Notes: generated by a model from the letters alone, not told the origin. 44,212 nucleotides of DNA from JAICTV01 sp034666045 (GCA_034666045.1 JAXDMN010000399.1:1-44212), one strand, 5' to 3'. Positions 8,283 through 16,790 are shown, counted from the stretch's first letter. Numbers and translations: made by a program.

Positions 8283-8621
8283 TCACCTTGATTTCACGTC
8301 CTTCGGGGCCAACGTCGACAGGAATGGGATGCCACAAACGAGAAGAGCCGCAACAGTCCGCCCGATGCTGGCCCACAGCCAGGGCGAATCGTTGCCCGAC
8401 GGTGGTCGAAGCACGTAACAGCCCCATATTGCCACGCAGTATGCGGCAGCGAAGATCGAGGTCCCAATCCGGATCCAGCGTCTGGCAAACGGTGTCGTGA
8501 GATAGACATTGGCCTGCGGTTGCACGAGGACGTAAACGAAGGCAATGGTCTGCAATATTGCGAACGCTGTGACCGAATTGGCCAGGTCCCAAAGCGCCTT
8601 GTCCATCTCCGCACAGTTCAT
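8283..8621 (-). CDS. Small three-helix membrane protein, function unknown
   Basis: This encodes a 112-residue protein (ATG at 8621) with three hydrophobic helices at about residues 15-34, 52-72 and 86-105, separated by short polar loops. There is no signal peptide and I recognise no motif. No strong Shine-Dalgarno site is visible, and an alternative ATG lies six codons downstream. The gene stands alone between the small-gene pair at 7.7-8.2 kb and a repeat-filled gap. Its product probably resides in the cytoplasmic membrane. Confidence 0.5.
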   Translation of the reverse strand: MNCAEMDKALWDLANSVTAFAILQTIAFVYVLVQPQANVYLTTPFARRWIRIGTSIFAAAYCVAIWGCYVLRPPSGNDSPWLWASIGRTVAALLVCGIPFLSTLAPKDVKSR

Positions 8622-8691
8622 GGCGAAATCATAACGCCGTTTAGCGCGGCGAGATGCACGGGCGAGGCGCCGACGCCACGACTTTCCAGAC

Positions 8692-8872
8692 ACGCTCTCA
8701 GAGAGCGTTTAAGAAGTTCTGCTGCGCCAAGAACGAGCATGTTGTCATGCTGAGGTACTCCGAAGCATCTGCGTTCCTCGTCGTCAAACGCAGATCCTTC
8801 GCGAGTACGCTCAGGATGACAACGCTTGGGTCCTCTGAGGACGGACTTCTTAAACACCCTCCCAGGATGACA
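8692..8872. repeat. Composite repeat block with TGTCATCCTG family copy 3
   Basis: This fills most of the 8622-8907 gap, which has no gene. ACGCTCTC/GAGAGCGT forms an 8-bp hairpin around 8700. TGTCATGCTG at 8743-8752 plus AGGTACTCCG (8753-8762) is a third copy of the dispersed element. CAGGATGACA occurs twice on the right, at 8812-8821 and 8863-8872, as if two right ends were stacked. Internally, CTGCGTT and AACGCAG around 8770-8793 form another stem. Confidence 0.75.
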
Positions 8873-8907
8873 GCAGCGGCGGGTTCACCACGGCGTCGCC
8901 GTTGCGA

Positions 8908-9591
8908 TTATCGCCGCGCTCGCGGAACGCGCGTGGCCGGTTTTTCCAGGGGCTGAAGCTCGCCGGGCGCCTGTTTGGCTTTCGTCGGCGCGGCGGCGGC
9001 TGCCGCTGGGGCGGGCGCTTCCGCTGCTGGCGCTGCTGGCGCTGCCGCTGCGGCCGGCGCGGGGGCGGGGTCGGGCGTGGCGCCGCCTTTGCCCATGAAA
9101 TCGAGCTTTTTGTAGGTGATCGAGACGTCTTCCTCCAAGCCGCCGGGCGCCCGGCTGTCGTCGCCGCCCGTGTATTGCCGCAGTTCCGAAATGCCGGCGT
9201 CCTGTAGCAGTATGGTTTGATCGAGGAGTTCCTCGCCGTTCGCACTGGTCGAGTAGAACTCGATCGTGACCTTCTTCAGCACTTCGTTGCTGATCAGCGC
9301 CTGGAAAATTTGCGGCGATGCGCCGTCGATCGCCTTGGTGATCTTCAGCGCGGAATTCTGGACCTTCCCGCTGTGCTGACCAGTCGCCGCGTCTGTCGGC
9401 GACTTGCTTTCAAGCGCAACCGCCATGGCCTCGATCTTGCCGGCGCTGTCGCCCTTGAGCATGCCTTGCTTGGTGGCTTCGATCTTCACCAGAATCCGAT
9501 TGCCGGCGGCGTCGCGGGCGCTCCAGAACGAAAGCATGATCGCGACGGCGATCAGCGCGGCCGGGAGACGTTTGATCGTTGGGTTGGACAT
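8908..9591 (-). CDS. Secreted Hcp-like (type VI tube protein family) protein A
   Basis: This encodes a 227-residue protein. Residues 1-29 form a Sec signal peptide (KRLPAALIAVAIMLSF core). About 32-165 is an Hcp-type beta-barrel: ILVKIEATKQG start, SGKVQNSALKITKAIDGASP, then IFQALISNEVLKKVTIEFY and a closing SITYKKLDF strand, all characteristic of the Hcp1 family. The last 60 residues are an Ala/Pro-rich tail. Hcp forms the hexameric inner tube of type VI secretion systems and is normally made without a signal peptide, so this export signal is unusual. The ATG at 9591 is preferred over GTG 9600 because AAGGAG lies 8 bases upstream. The gene is followed in tandem by paralogue B. No other T6SS component is in the window. 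Confidence 0.85.
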   Translation of the reverse strand: MSNPTIKRLPAALIAVAIMLSFWSARDAAGNRILVKIEATKQGMLKGDSAGKIEAMAVALESKSPTDAATGQHSGKVQNSALKITKAIDGASPQIFQALISNEVLKKVTIEFYSTSANGEELLDQTILLQDAGISELRQYTGGDDSRAPGGLEEDVSITYKKLDFMGKGGATPDPAPAPAAAAAPAAPAAEAPAPAAAAAAPTKAKQAPGELQPLEKPATRVPRARR

Positions 9592-9660
9592 GACATTCAC
9601 TCCTTCAAGGTGAGCCCGTGCGCGAGCTGCGCGCGGGCGGACGAGAATCCGTTTCGTTGC

Positions 9661-10248
9661 TTACTTCGCCCCGCCGAGGCTCACATCGTCCGTGGCCATC
9701 GTTTTGGCTTCCTTGTTCTCCATTTCGATTTTCTTGAACGTGAAGCTGATGTCCTCCATTTGCGGCGGCACGCCGGCCTGCGTGTGCTTGCCGCTCGCAG
9801 CCGCGCCCGGGGCGGCGTCGCTGCCGGTCTGCTGGCGGATCGCGGCGACCGTCGCGTCGCTCAACTTGATCGTGAAGAAGTTGATTTCTTCCCCGTTCGC
9901 ATTCGTTTTGTAGAAATCGAGCGTCACCGCCGTCAGCACTTCATTGCCAGCCAGCGCCTGGAAAAACTGCGGCGTCGATGCCCCCATTTTCTTGGTGATT
10001 TGCAGTTGCCCGTACTGCCGCTTGCCCGAAGACTGCCCGGTCGCCACATCGCGCGGCGCCTTGACGGTGAACGTGTACGCGACCGCTTCCAGCTTGTCCT
10101 TGTGAGCGTCGCGCGGGCTTTCGCCGGCGAATGAACCCTGCTTCTTCCCCTTCACCGAGACCATGACGGTCATCGCGGCATCGGCGAAGGTTGCGGACAT
10201 CAAAACAATCGCCGCCACGGAAACAAGCAGACGTTTGGTGTTGCTCAT
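9661..10248 (-). CDS. Secreted Hcp-like (type VI tube protein family) protein B
   Basis: This encodes a 195-residue paralogue of the downstream gene at 8908-9591, in the same direction and 69 bp upstream of it. A signal peptide is clear (KRLLVSVAAIVLMSATFADA, cleavage after ADA). The Hcp-like barrel, about 25-180, contains SGKRQYGQLQITKKMGAST, PQFFQALAGNEVLTAVTLDF and the closing EDISFTFKKIEME strand. The start has AAGGAG six bases upstream of ATG 10248. The two genes probably arose by duplication and are probably co-expressed. A role as extracellular tube, adhesive or structural protein is conceivable. Classical T6SS tube function is doubtful because the product should be exported to the periplasm. 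Confidence 0.87.
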   Translation of the reverse strand: MSNTKRLLVSVAAIVLMSATFADAAMTVMVSVKGKKQGSFAGESPRDAHKDKLEAVAYTFTVKAPRDVATGQSSGKRQYGQLQITKKMGASTPQFFQALAGNEVLTAVTLDFYKTNANGEEINFFTIKLSDATVAAIRQQTGSDAAPGAAASGKHTQAGVPPQMEDISFTFKKIEMENKEAKTMATDDVSLGGAK

Positions 10249-10436
10249 GCAAAGCTCCTTCGGAATGAACTCGTTCGCGATCGCAAGATATGACATCGTG
10301 ATTCTCAATCGGATCGCGCGCGGACGCAAGGGGACGCAAATCGCGACATCCGATGACTGACCGATCCGCTCGGAAATGGCGGATTATGCGGTGGAATAGC
10401 GGTTTCGCCGCATGATCCGTGATCAACGCGATTGGC

Positions 10437-12737
10437 TCACCACGCGATGCGGAACACGCTGCCCGCGTCGTTGTCGAAGATGCGGATGAAATGCTGCGGC
10501 TGCTGCTCGGCGAAGAGTTGCTCGGGCGGCGTGATGCGTTGCGTCGGGGCGGCCGGGTCGTGTTTGGCGATGACGAGGTACTGCGCGCCGCTCTCGCGCA
10601 GGCGGCGGAGCCAGGCGTCGCGGTCCGGGCTCACGCGCAGCTCGGCGGCGATCGCGGGGACGATTTCTTCGCCGGTAATTTTTTTCGGCCCGCGCGGCAG
10701 GCGCGGGAGGTCGCGGAAATGTTCGATGTCGCGCCGCGTCGGGACGTGCACGACGCGGTGGTCGTAGCGGTAGCCCATCAGCGGATAGGTGAAGAAGGTG
10801 TTCGCGTAGGCGATCGTCGCGCCGCGCGAAACACCGGCGCCGGGCGCGATCGCGCCGACGGGGGCGGCGGACGCATCGTCGTTGCGGATGAATCGCCAGA
10901 CGTCGGCCATCGGGCCGTAGACGGTCGGGTCGGCCCAGGCGACGGCGCTGTCCGCGTCGGCCTGGCGGACGTAGGCGCCCCAGTTCACGTACGCGAGCAG
11001 CGCCAGCGCGATCATCGCGACGCCGCCGGCCGCGAGGACGATCCGCTTTGCGATCGGCCGCGGCGCCAGCGCGATCAGCATCGCCGGCAGCGCGATCGCG
11101 GCGCCGGTGGAGACGAAGGTTTGACTCAAGTCGGGACGAAATGCGGTAAAAGCCGCAAGAATCATCACGCCGGCGGCCAACATCGTCTGCGCCGCCCACG
11201 GCAGGCGCGTCAGCGCGATCGCGAGGCACGCGAAGAGCAGCGCGACGCTCGGATACGCGAATCGCATCTCGCCGTAGGGCGCAGTCAGCGCAAAAATAGC
11301 AATTCCGATCACCGGGCCGATCACGCACGTCCGCGTGAGCGGGTCCGCCAGCCCGCGCGGGCGCGAAAGCGGGTGGGAGCGATCCGCGACATCCGCCGGC
11401 GGAGGTTTTCCCCTCGCGATGTCGCCGTCGCCCCGCCGCCGCGAGCGCGCGATCGCCACGCCGACCGTCGCGACCCACCCGACGACCAGCACGATCGCCA
11501 TCGGCCTGGTCAATCCGTAATACCCGCCGACGAAAACCTCCCACACGCCGCGCGGCGATTGCAGCAGCCGGCTGCGGGCGATCTCCATCATGCCGGAAAA
11601 AATCGTCACGCCGCCGATCGTCACCTCCGCCGGGTAGAGCGGGTTGCCGGTCATCCGCACGTTCCGCCAATACCACGGCCCCGCGATGAGCAGCGCGACG
11701 CCCGCGGCGATCAGCATCCGCCGGATCGTCCACGCCCGGTTGAACATCAGCAGCAGCAGCGGCAGCGAAAACAGCACGGTGTATTTCGTCGCCAGCAGCA
11801 ATCCCAGCGCGATTCCGACCCGGAATGGTCCCGACCGCGTGCTCAAGCGCTCGCGACTGAGTGCATCGACTAGAATCACGAAGAACGCCGCGACGAAGAG
11901 ATCGTCTTTCGCGAGAATCGCCTGGCTTGCGAATGTCCGCGCCAACGCGCACGCGGCAGCGACCAGCGCCGCAACGCCCGGGTCGAGCCCGAGCCGCCGG
12001 CAGACGTTCAGCATCGCGATCATCAGCATCAGCAGCGGCCCGACCGCCACGAAGCGCGCGATCGAATCGTTCTGAAGCGGCGCGATCAGCCACGCGACGA
12101 ACGCCGACCCGCCCAGCGGCGAATAGCTGTTCGCCGGGTTGTAATACCACGCCTCGTACAGCCCGATCCGCCCGGTCTGCAGCCATTGCACCGCCGCCGG
12201 CAGGTGATACGTGATCGCATCATTCGAAATCACCGGCAGCGGCCGCTGGTGATAAATCAGCGACGCGAGATACCCCACGACGAACATAATCGCGCCCGCA
12301 GCGAGCACGCGATGGCGGCGCTGAAGCCACAAGTCGCGCCACTTCAACGACGACGACAACGTGGGCGCATGATCGACGATCCGCCGCTCTCCGTGCGACG
12401 CCGCCACCCCGCCGACATCGCGCCGTTCATCGCTTGCGCCTTCGCGTCCCTCCGCCTCGCGCGGACGGATGCGCCAACTGCCCAGCGCGATGAACGCGCT
12501 CGCCAGCAGCGCGACCAGTCCGATCGTCAGCACGTGCATCGCGCCCGCGACGCCGGTGACACAGACGCTGATGTACTGCACGAAATAGAAGAGCAGCAGC
12601 GCATCGCCCGCCGCGTCGAGCGCGTCCGCCGATCGCCGCCGCGCCAGCCGCCACGACGCCAGCAGCACCGCCGCATTCAGCAGCACGAGATACAGCAGCC
12701 CGATGTCGTCGCCCCAGGATCCCAAGCTTGTCTCCAC
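10437..12737 (-). CDS. Polytopic glycosyltransferase-like (GT-C/GT39 type) membrane protein
   Basis: This encodes a 766-residue protein with about twelve hydrophobic segments and a soluble C-terminal domain of about 180 residues. After the first helices comes an extracytoplasmic loop with a DAITYHLPAAVQWLQTG motif near residue 175 and YYNPANSYSPLGG, resembling the first loop of GT-C enzymes that use polyprenyl-phosphate sugars. PWYWRNVRMTGNPLYP near residue 360 is also typical. The donor and acceptor cannot be deduced. A charged linker around residues 90-135 and another around 430-470 interrupt the membrane core. The latter overlaps a palindrome, GCGACATC (11386-11393) with GATGTCGC (11418-11425), that may be a repeat carried in frame. 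The start is GTG 12737. A good promoter lies just upstream at 12765-12792. Confidence 0.75.
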   Translation of the reverse strand: METSLGSWGDDIGLLYLVLLNAAVLLASWRLARRRSADALDAAGDALLLFYFVQYISVCVTGVAGAMHVLTIGLVALLASAFIALGSWRIRPREAEGREGASDERRDVGGVAASHGERRIVDHAPTLSSSLKWRDLWLQRRHRVLAAGAIMFVVGYLASLIYHQRPLPVISNDAITYHLPAAVQWLQTGRIGLYEAWYYNPANSYSPLGGSAFVAWLIAPLQNDSIARFVAVGPLLMLMIAMLNVCRRLGLDPGVAALVAAACALARTFASQAILAKDDLFVAAFFVILVDALSRERLSTRSGPFRVGIALGLLLATKYTVLFSLPLLLLMFNRAWTIRRMLIAAGVALLIAGPWYWRNVRMTGNPLYPAEVTIGGVTIFSGMMEIARSRLLQSPRGVWEVFVGGYYGLTRPMAIVLVVGWVATVGVAIARSRRRGDGDIARGKPPPADVADRSHPLSRPRGLADPLTRTCVIGPVIGIAIFALTAPYGEMRFAYPSVALLFACLAIALTRLPWAAQTMLAAGVMILAAFTAFRPDLSQTFVSTGAAIALPAMLIALAPRPIAKRIVLAAGGVAMIALALLAYVNWGAYVRQADADSAVAWADPTVYGPMADVWRFIRNDDASAAPVGAIAPGAGVSRGATIAYANTFFTYPLMGYRYDHRVVHVPTRRDIEHFRDLPRLPRGPKKITGEEIVPAIAAELRVSPDRDAWLRRLRESGAQYLVIAKHDPAAPTQRITPPEQLFAEQQPQHFIRIFDNDAGSVFRIAW

Positions 12738-12764
12738 ACCCGCCCGCGCGCAGAACGCGCGCTC

Positions 12765-12792
12765 ACTATAGACGAGGTGATCGACGTGACAA
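12765..12792 (-). promoter_or_regulatory. Sigma-70-type promoter of the membrane glycosyltransferase gene
   Basis: On the minus strand, TTGTCA (12792-12787) and TATAGT (12770-12765) are 16 bp apart. Transcription would begin near 12758, leaving a leader of about 20 nt before GTG 12737. The leader contains a GCGCGC-rich inverted repeat. Confidence 0.55.
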
Positions 12793-12877
12793 CCAACAAC
12801 CGCCCGGCGGCGACACCGCGGGCGGCTTCATGAGGTGAAGGGCATTTTTTTCGGACGTGGCGACACTTACTTGCGAT

Positions 12878-15049
12878 TTACTTGCGGAATTTGCTGTCAC
12901 GATCGCGATCGCGCTGCTCGGCCTTACCGCGATCGTCATCGCGGCGGCGCTGCTCGGATTCACGGCGATCACTTTCGCGACGGTCGTTCTCCGCCTTGGC
13001 CTGCGATTGCTTGCGGTCGTTCTCGCGACGATCGTTTTCCGCCTTCGCGGACGCCTCTTTGCGATCGTTGTCGCGCCGATCGCTTTCCGCCTTCGCCGCC
13101 GCCTGTTTACGATCGTTGTCGCGCCGATCGTTTTCCGCGGCGCGGGCTTGCGACTGCTTGCGCTCGTTCTCTCGACGATCATTTTCCGCGGCGCGGGCCT
13201 TGTCGGCCTGCTCACGACTCGATCGTTCTTGATCCGCACGGGCGGCGGATTCGCGACGGCGTTGCTCTTCATCGCGCGACTGCGCCGCCTGCTGCTGTTG
13301 CTGCTCGCGCCGCTCCTGCGCCGCCTGCGCTTCCCGCGCCGCCACCGCACGCTCGCCCTGCTCGCGACGCGCTTGTTCCGTCTCCGCCGCCGCCTTCGCT
13401 TGAGACTCCCGCGACTCACGAGACTCCCGCGGCTGCGCCCGCCCCGGTTCCGCCGCCGCGGGCGCCGGAGTGCGCGCCGGCTCGGGCGACACCGCCATCA
13501 CCGGCCCCTGCACCACGCCCGGCTGCGCCAACTGCTCCCGATCCCGCCTTAACCCCGCGCGCTGCTGCTCCAGCGCCCGCCGGATTTCCTCGTCGCGCGC
13601 CAGTTGCTGCTCGCGCTGCGCCTGCGGACGCGGCATCGCCGCCAGCCGCGCTTCCTCCGCGCGCTTCGCCGACGCTTCGCGCGCGATGCGCTCGCGCTCC
13701 GCTTTGTCCTGCGAAACTAAATACTGCTGCTCCTTCTCGTTCTTCTCATCACGACCGCGGTCCCACGTCTGCGGCCGATCACCGCCGCGATCCGCGCCGC
13801 CGCGATCTCCGCGATCGCGATCATCGCGCCGCGGATCATTTCCATCATTCCGCCCGCCATTCCCCCCATATACAAACCCGCCGCCGCCATGCCCGGGGCG
13901 ATCGTAATACCGCCCGATTTCGATGCGGGCGCGATAGGAATTCGCATACTCGATCACCCGCCGCAGCTCGCCGGCCGCGTATTCGCGCTCGCGCTGGGCG
14001 TCGATCTCCACGTTGCACAGCCGCGCGACATCCGACTGGTATCGCGTCACATCGAACGCCATCGCGTTCGCCGCGCTCGCCGCAGAAGCCGCCGCACTCC
14101 GCGCCTGATCGATCCGCGCCGTCTCGTCGGTGATGCACGTTTGCAGCCGGGCGTATTCCGCATCCGCCGCCGCCCGCTGCTGCTCGAGTTGGTTGATCTC
14201 GTTCGCCAGCGCGTTGAGCGACGACTGCTGCGTTTGCAGCGACGCGACCAGCCGGTTCAGCTCCGCGTCCGCCGACAAATCCTTGTTGAACTGCGCGACC
14301 AGCGCCTTGTGCTGATCCTCCGCGGCCGACACTTTTTCGTTCGCCGCCAGCAACAGCGGATCCGCCGAGAGCGCCTCGTCGACGAACGCCTGAAGCTCGT
14401 TCTTTGCTTCGATCCACGCCGCGCTCGCCGCCGCCAGCGCCGCGTCGTCCACCGGCTGGGCGGCGCGCTCCGCCCGGACGACTGCCTCGGCCTCTTCGAC
14501 CGCCGCGAACAAATTCGCGTAGACGTCGGTCGTCTGCGCCCAGTCGATCGCCGCATCCATCTCCGCCGCGCGCTGCTGCTGAAGCGCGAGCATGTTGTTG
14601 GTGAGTTGCTTGAATTCCGCCGACGCCTCGAACGCGGCGATTTTCGCCGCGCGATATTTTTCCACGTCCGCCGCGACGGCGTCCGCGACCGGCTTCGCCT
14701 CATCGAACGCCGCGCGTTTCCGCGTGATTTCATCCGCGAGCGCGCGTGCCGATTCCGCGACGCCGCCGATGCGGCTCTGCGCCGCCGCGACCGCCGCCGC
14801 CGACGCATCCGCCTGTTGCTGCGCCGCCGCCGCCTGGTTCGCCGCGCTCGCCAGCCGTGCAGCGACGTCGTTCAGCGCCGCCTGCGCGGACGCGTGATCC
14901 GTCGCGGCTTGTGCGAGCCGCGCTTCCGCATAATCGAGACGCCGCCGCGCCTGTTCCGCGTCGGAGCGGAAATCGGCGCGGACAATCGATGAAAAGCAAA
15001 GGACGACGGTGACGACCGCGAACGTGATGATCTGGAATGAACGCGCCAT
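12878..15049 (-). CDS. Large exported coiled-coil protein with charged C-terminal tandem repeats
   Basis: This encodes a 723-residue protein. Residues 1-25 are a signal peptide ending IVRA. Residues 27-375 are Ala/Glu/Gln-rich heptad-like sequence with almost no Gly or Pro, predicted as long coiled coil. A Gly/Asp/Arg-rich linker (about 380-440) follows. The rest is extremely charged (Arg, Glu, Asp, Gln, Lys). Near the C-terminus, a 14-17-residue unit of the form KAENDRR(D/E)NDRKQ is repeated about six times, encoded at 12930-13200. The start at ATG 15049 has GAGGCGGT just upstream. No enzymatic domain is visible. It may be a periplasmic or cell-envelope structural filament, or bind nucleic acid or polymer through its charged tail (inference). 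It is transcribed away from the neighbouring terminase island, whose last gene ends at 15312. Confidence 0.7.
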   Translation of the reverse strand: MARSFQIITFAVVTVVLCFSSIVRADFRSDAEQARRRLDYAEARLAQAATDHASAQAALNDVAARLASAANQAAAAQQQADASAAAVAAAQSRIGGVAESARALADEITRKRAAFDEAKPVADAVAADVEKYRAAKIAAFEASAEFKQLTNNMLALQQQRAAEMDAAIDWAQTTDVYANLFAAVEEAEAVVRAERAAQPVDDAALAAASAAWIEAKNELQAFVDEALSADPLLLAANEKVSAAEDQHKALVAQFNKDLSADAELNRLVASLQTQQSSLNALANEINQLEQQRAAADAEYARLQTCITDETARIDQARSAAASAASAANAMAFDVTRYQSDVARLCNVEIDAQREREYAAGELRRVIEYANSYRARIEIGRYYDRPGHGGGGFVYGGNGGRNDGNDPRRDDRDRGDRGGADRGGDRPQTWDRGRDEKNEKEQQYLVSQDKAERERIAREASAKRAEEARLAAMPRPQAQREQQLARDEEIRRALEQQRAGLRRDREQLAQPGVVQGPVMAVSPEPARTPAPAAAEPGRAQPRESRESRESQAKAAAETEQARREQGERAVAAREAQAAQERREQQQQQAAQSRDEEQRRRESAARADQERSSREQADKARAAENDRRENERKQSQARAAENDRRDNDRKQAAAKAESDRRDNDRKEASAKAENDRRENDRKQSQAKAENDRRESDRRESEQRRRDDDRGKAEQRDRDRDSKFRK
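12930..13200 (-). repeat. Degenerate in-frame tandem repeats in the coiled-coil gene
   Basis: Roughly 42-51-bp units containing variants of CGACAACGATCG and GAAAACGATCG (minus-strand sense) recur about six times at the 3' end of the gene. Unit lengths are multiples of three, so the frame is kept and the protein gains repeated AEND-RR-NDRK blocks. Such arrays can change copy number by slippage or recombination. Confidence 0.6.
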
Positions 15050-15159
15050 ACCGCCTCGCGAAGTAGAGGTGACCCCCGATTAGACACCCCGCTACCGCGT
15101 TTGTTTGTCGCGCAATGCCTTCCCCGCAATCCAGCGAAAAGCCCCGCGAACGACCGATA

Positions 15160-15267
15160 TCTGCTCGGTTTTCTGCATTTCTTGTTTCCTCATTCGAATT
15201 TGCTTCGCACTTTCGTGCTTCGGATTTCGTGCTTACCCAGCGGACGCGCGTCGCAAGCGACGCTGCT
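15160..15267. repeat. Two dispersed repeats between the coiled-coil gene and the terminase gene
   Basis: The 15050-15311 gap has no gene. At about 15160-15238 lies a run of words such as TTTCGTGCTTCGGATTTCGTGC and TTCGAATTTGCTTCGCAC, iterated variants typical of a dispersed repeat. At 15248-15263, GCGTCGC-AA-GCGACGC is a 7-bp hairpin followed by GCTAAATGGG. The same layout (hairpin with AA loop, then GCTAAA and GGG) occurs at 38538-38570, so the two belong to one family. Confidence 0.65.
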
Positions 15268-15311
15268 AAATGGGAGGTCGTGTCATTGCGCCCCGCGCCG
15301 CGGATTGCGCT

Positions 15312-16790
15312 TCAATATCTCCTCCCACCCACCACCTCACCGCGACTTCGGTTCACGAAGAAATACCGCAGCGCATCGATCAGATGATCGTGCACTCCAT
15401 CCTTCTCCGGATTCTCTCCACCCGACGTCGGGTGATAGTGGTAGGACTCCAGCGCCTTGATCAGCTCCGCGCAGCGCTCGTGGATGAACAGCACCGGGTT
15501 GCCCGCCGCCGGTTGCAGCGCCGCCCGGATCAACTCGACCCCATCCAGAATCTTCGAGCCCAGCGTCCGCACGCGATACCCGCGCCGGCGCAGCAGATCG
15601 ACGTTCGATTCCGCCGTCTGGTCGTTCGCGCCCGAACCGGCGGGATCACATCCGATCCAGCGCGGCCGACCCCACCTGCGCTGCTCGATCTCCGCAAGAT
15701 GCTCGTGCACCATCTGCTCGCGCCGCACGTATTCGTCGATCACGTGCACCTCGCCCTGCTGCGTCGTCACGATCCACAGGCAGACGAACGGATTTTTAAA
15801 TCCGAAATCGATCCCCCACGAAAGCTCGCGCCACCCGCTCGACTCCAGCTCATGCGCGCGCACGTGGGCCTCGCGCGAAAAGGTCTTGAACACCGCCCCC
15901 TGCGTGCTCGGGCGGTTGCACAGCATCTCAGACTGCCAGTGCTCCACACTCGCGCGGCGTTTGATCGCGATCGCATCGTCGATCGAAAAGAATCCCTCGC
16001 AGCGCGTCTTCGCAACGCCTTTGCACTCCTCCCACAAATCGCACTTCGTGCATTCCCGCGCCGGCGGACATTTTTCCAGCACGTCCAGGATGCACCACTT
16101 CAACACCGGGATTTTCTTCTCGTTCGCGTTCTCGACGACGCGCTTCATCAATCCCCACGGCTTGTGATAGGTCGACATCGCCTCCACCGCGCCGCGGATC
16201 GCCCGGCCCTTCGCATCCGTGCTGCTGCGCGTGACGAACTTGGCGGCCTCCCACACTTCCTGTTCGAACAGCTCGACCTCATCGCACCGCAGCTTCTGCA
16301 CGCGCAGCCCGCGGACCGCCTTCTGCGATTGCGGCAGCACCGCCGCCTGCGACGCATCGAGCAGCTCGACGCGTCGCGCGATCATTCCGCTGCGCTTCAA
16401 CTGGTCCGGCACGAGCCGTTCGAGATCCGTGCGCAGGTGGTCCCACATTTTCAAACTCTGCTCGAGCGATCCGCCGAGGATGCGCACCTGCACGTTCGGC
16501 TTGTGCAGCAAATCGAGCAGCGTGGCGACCGCGCCGAGGCGCGTCTTTCCCCCGCCGCGCGGCGCCCAGACGATCACATCCCGGCCCGGCTCGAAGTAAA
16601 CGCGCTTGAGATAATCGAACGGCGCGTTGTGATGCGCGCAGACCGGCTCGCGCGGCACGTTGATGCCCACGAACCAGCGCAGCCACCCGTGCAACCGCGC
16701 CGCCGTCGTCTGATACCGCCGCAGCTCGCGGCGTTTGATCTGCGCCTTGTTGAAGGAAGGTTTCGTTTTCGTTTTCGTTTTCGTTGACAT
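15312..16790 (-). CDS. Phage-type terminase large subunit with cysteine-rich insert
   Basis: This encodes a 492-residue DNA-packaging motor and nuclease. The ATPase domain has Walker A APRGGGKT (76-83) and Walker B KLRCDE (166-171). The RNase H-like nuclease domain has acidic residues in SWGIDFG (D328), IGCDPAG (D382) and DHLIDAL (D468, D472), the normal set for TerL. Between the domains is a cysteine cluster (C233, C241, C247, C250, C256, C264) likely to bind a metal. It is followed by GFFSIDDAI. Length and motifs are complete, so the protein is probably active. The ATG at 16790 follows AAAGGGG on the minus strand. Codons 2-10 lie in a hexanucleotide repeat (CGAAAA, giving Thr-Lys pairs). 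It is the last gene of a minus-strand series with the probable small subunit, GNAT, coiled-coil and ABC ATPase genes. No portal, protease, capsid or tail gene follows. Confidence 0.92.
   Translation of the reverse strand: MSTKTKTKTKPSFNKAQIKRRELRRYQTTAARLHGWLRWFVGINVPREPVCAHHNAPFDYLKRVYFEPGRDVIVWAPRGGGKTRLGAVATLLDLLHKPNVQVRILGGSLEQSLKMWDHLRTDLERLVPDQLKRSGMIARRVELLDASQAAVLPQSQKAVRGLRVQKLRCDEVELFEQEVWEAAKFVTRSSTDAKGRAIRGAVEAMSTYHKPWGLMKRVVENANEKKIPVLKWCILDVLEKCPPARECTKCDLWEECKGVAKTRCEGFFSIDDAIAIKRRASVEHWQSEMLCNRPSTQGAVFKTFSREAHVRAHELESSGWRELSWGIDFGFKNPFVCLWIVTTQQGEVHVIDEYVRREQMVHEHLAEIEQRRWGRPRWIGCDPAGSGANDQTAESNVDLLRRRGYRVRTLGSKILDGVELIRAALQPAAGNPVLFIHERCAELIKALESYHYHPTSGGENPEKDGVHDHLIDALRYFFVNRSRGEVVGGRRY

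Noticed and set aside
8618..8857. A small minus-strand gene encoding a peptide beginning MFKKSVLRG
   Set aside because: It consists almost entirely of the TGTCATCCTG repeat read in one frame. Such frames recur wherever the element lies.
8908..10248. A type VI secretion gene cluster
   Set aside because: Only Hcp-like genes are present, and both encode signal peptides. No sheath, baseplate or membrane-complex genes are seen.
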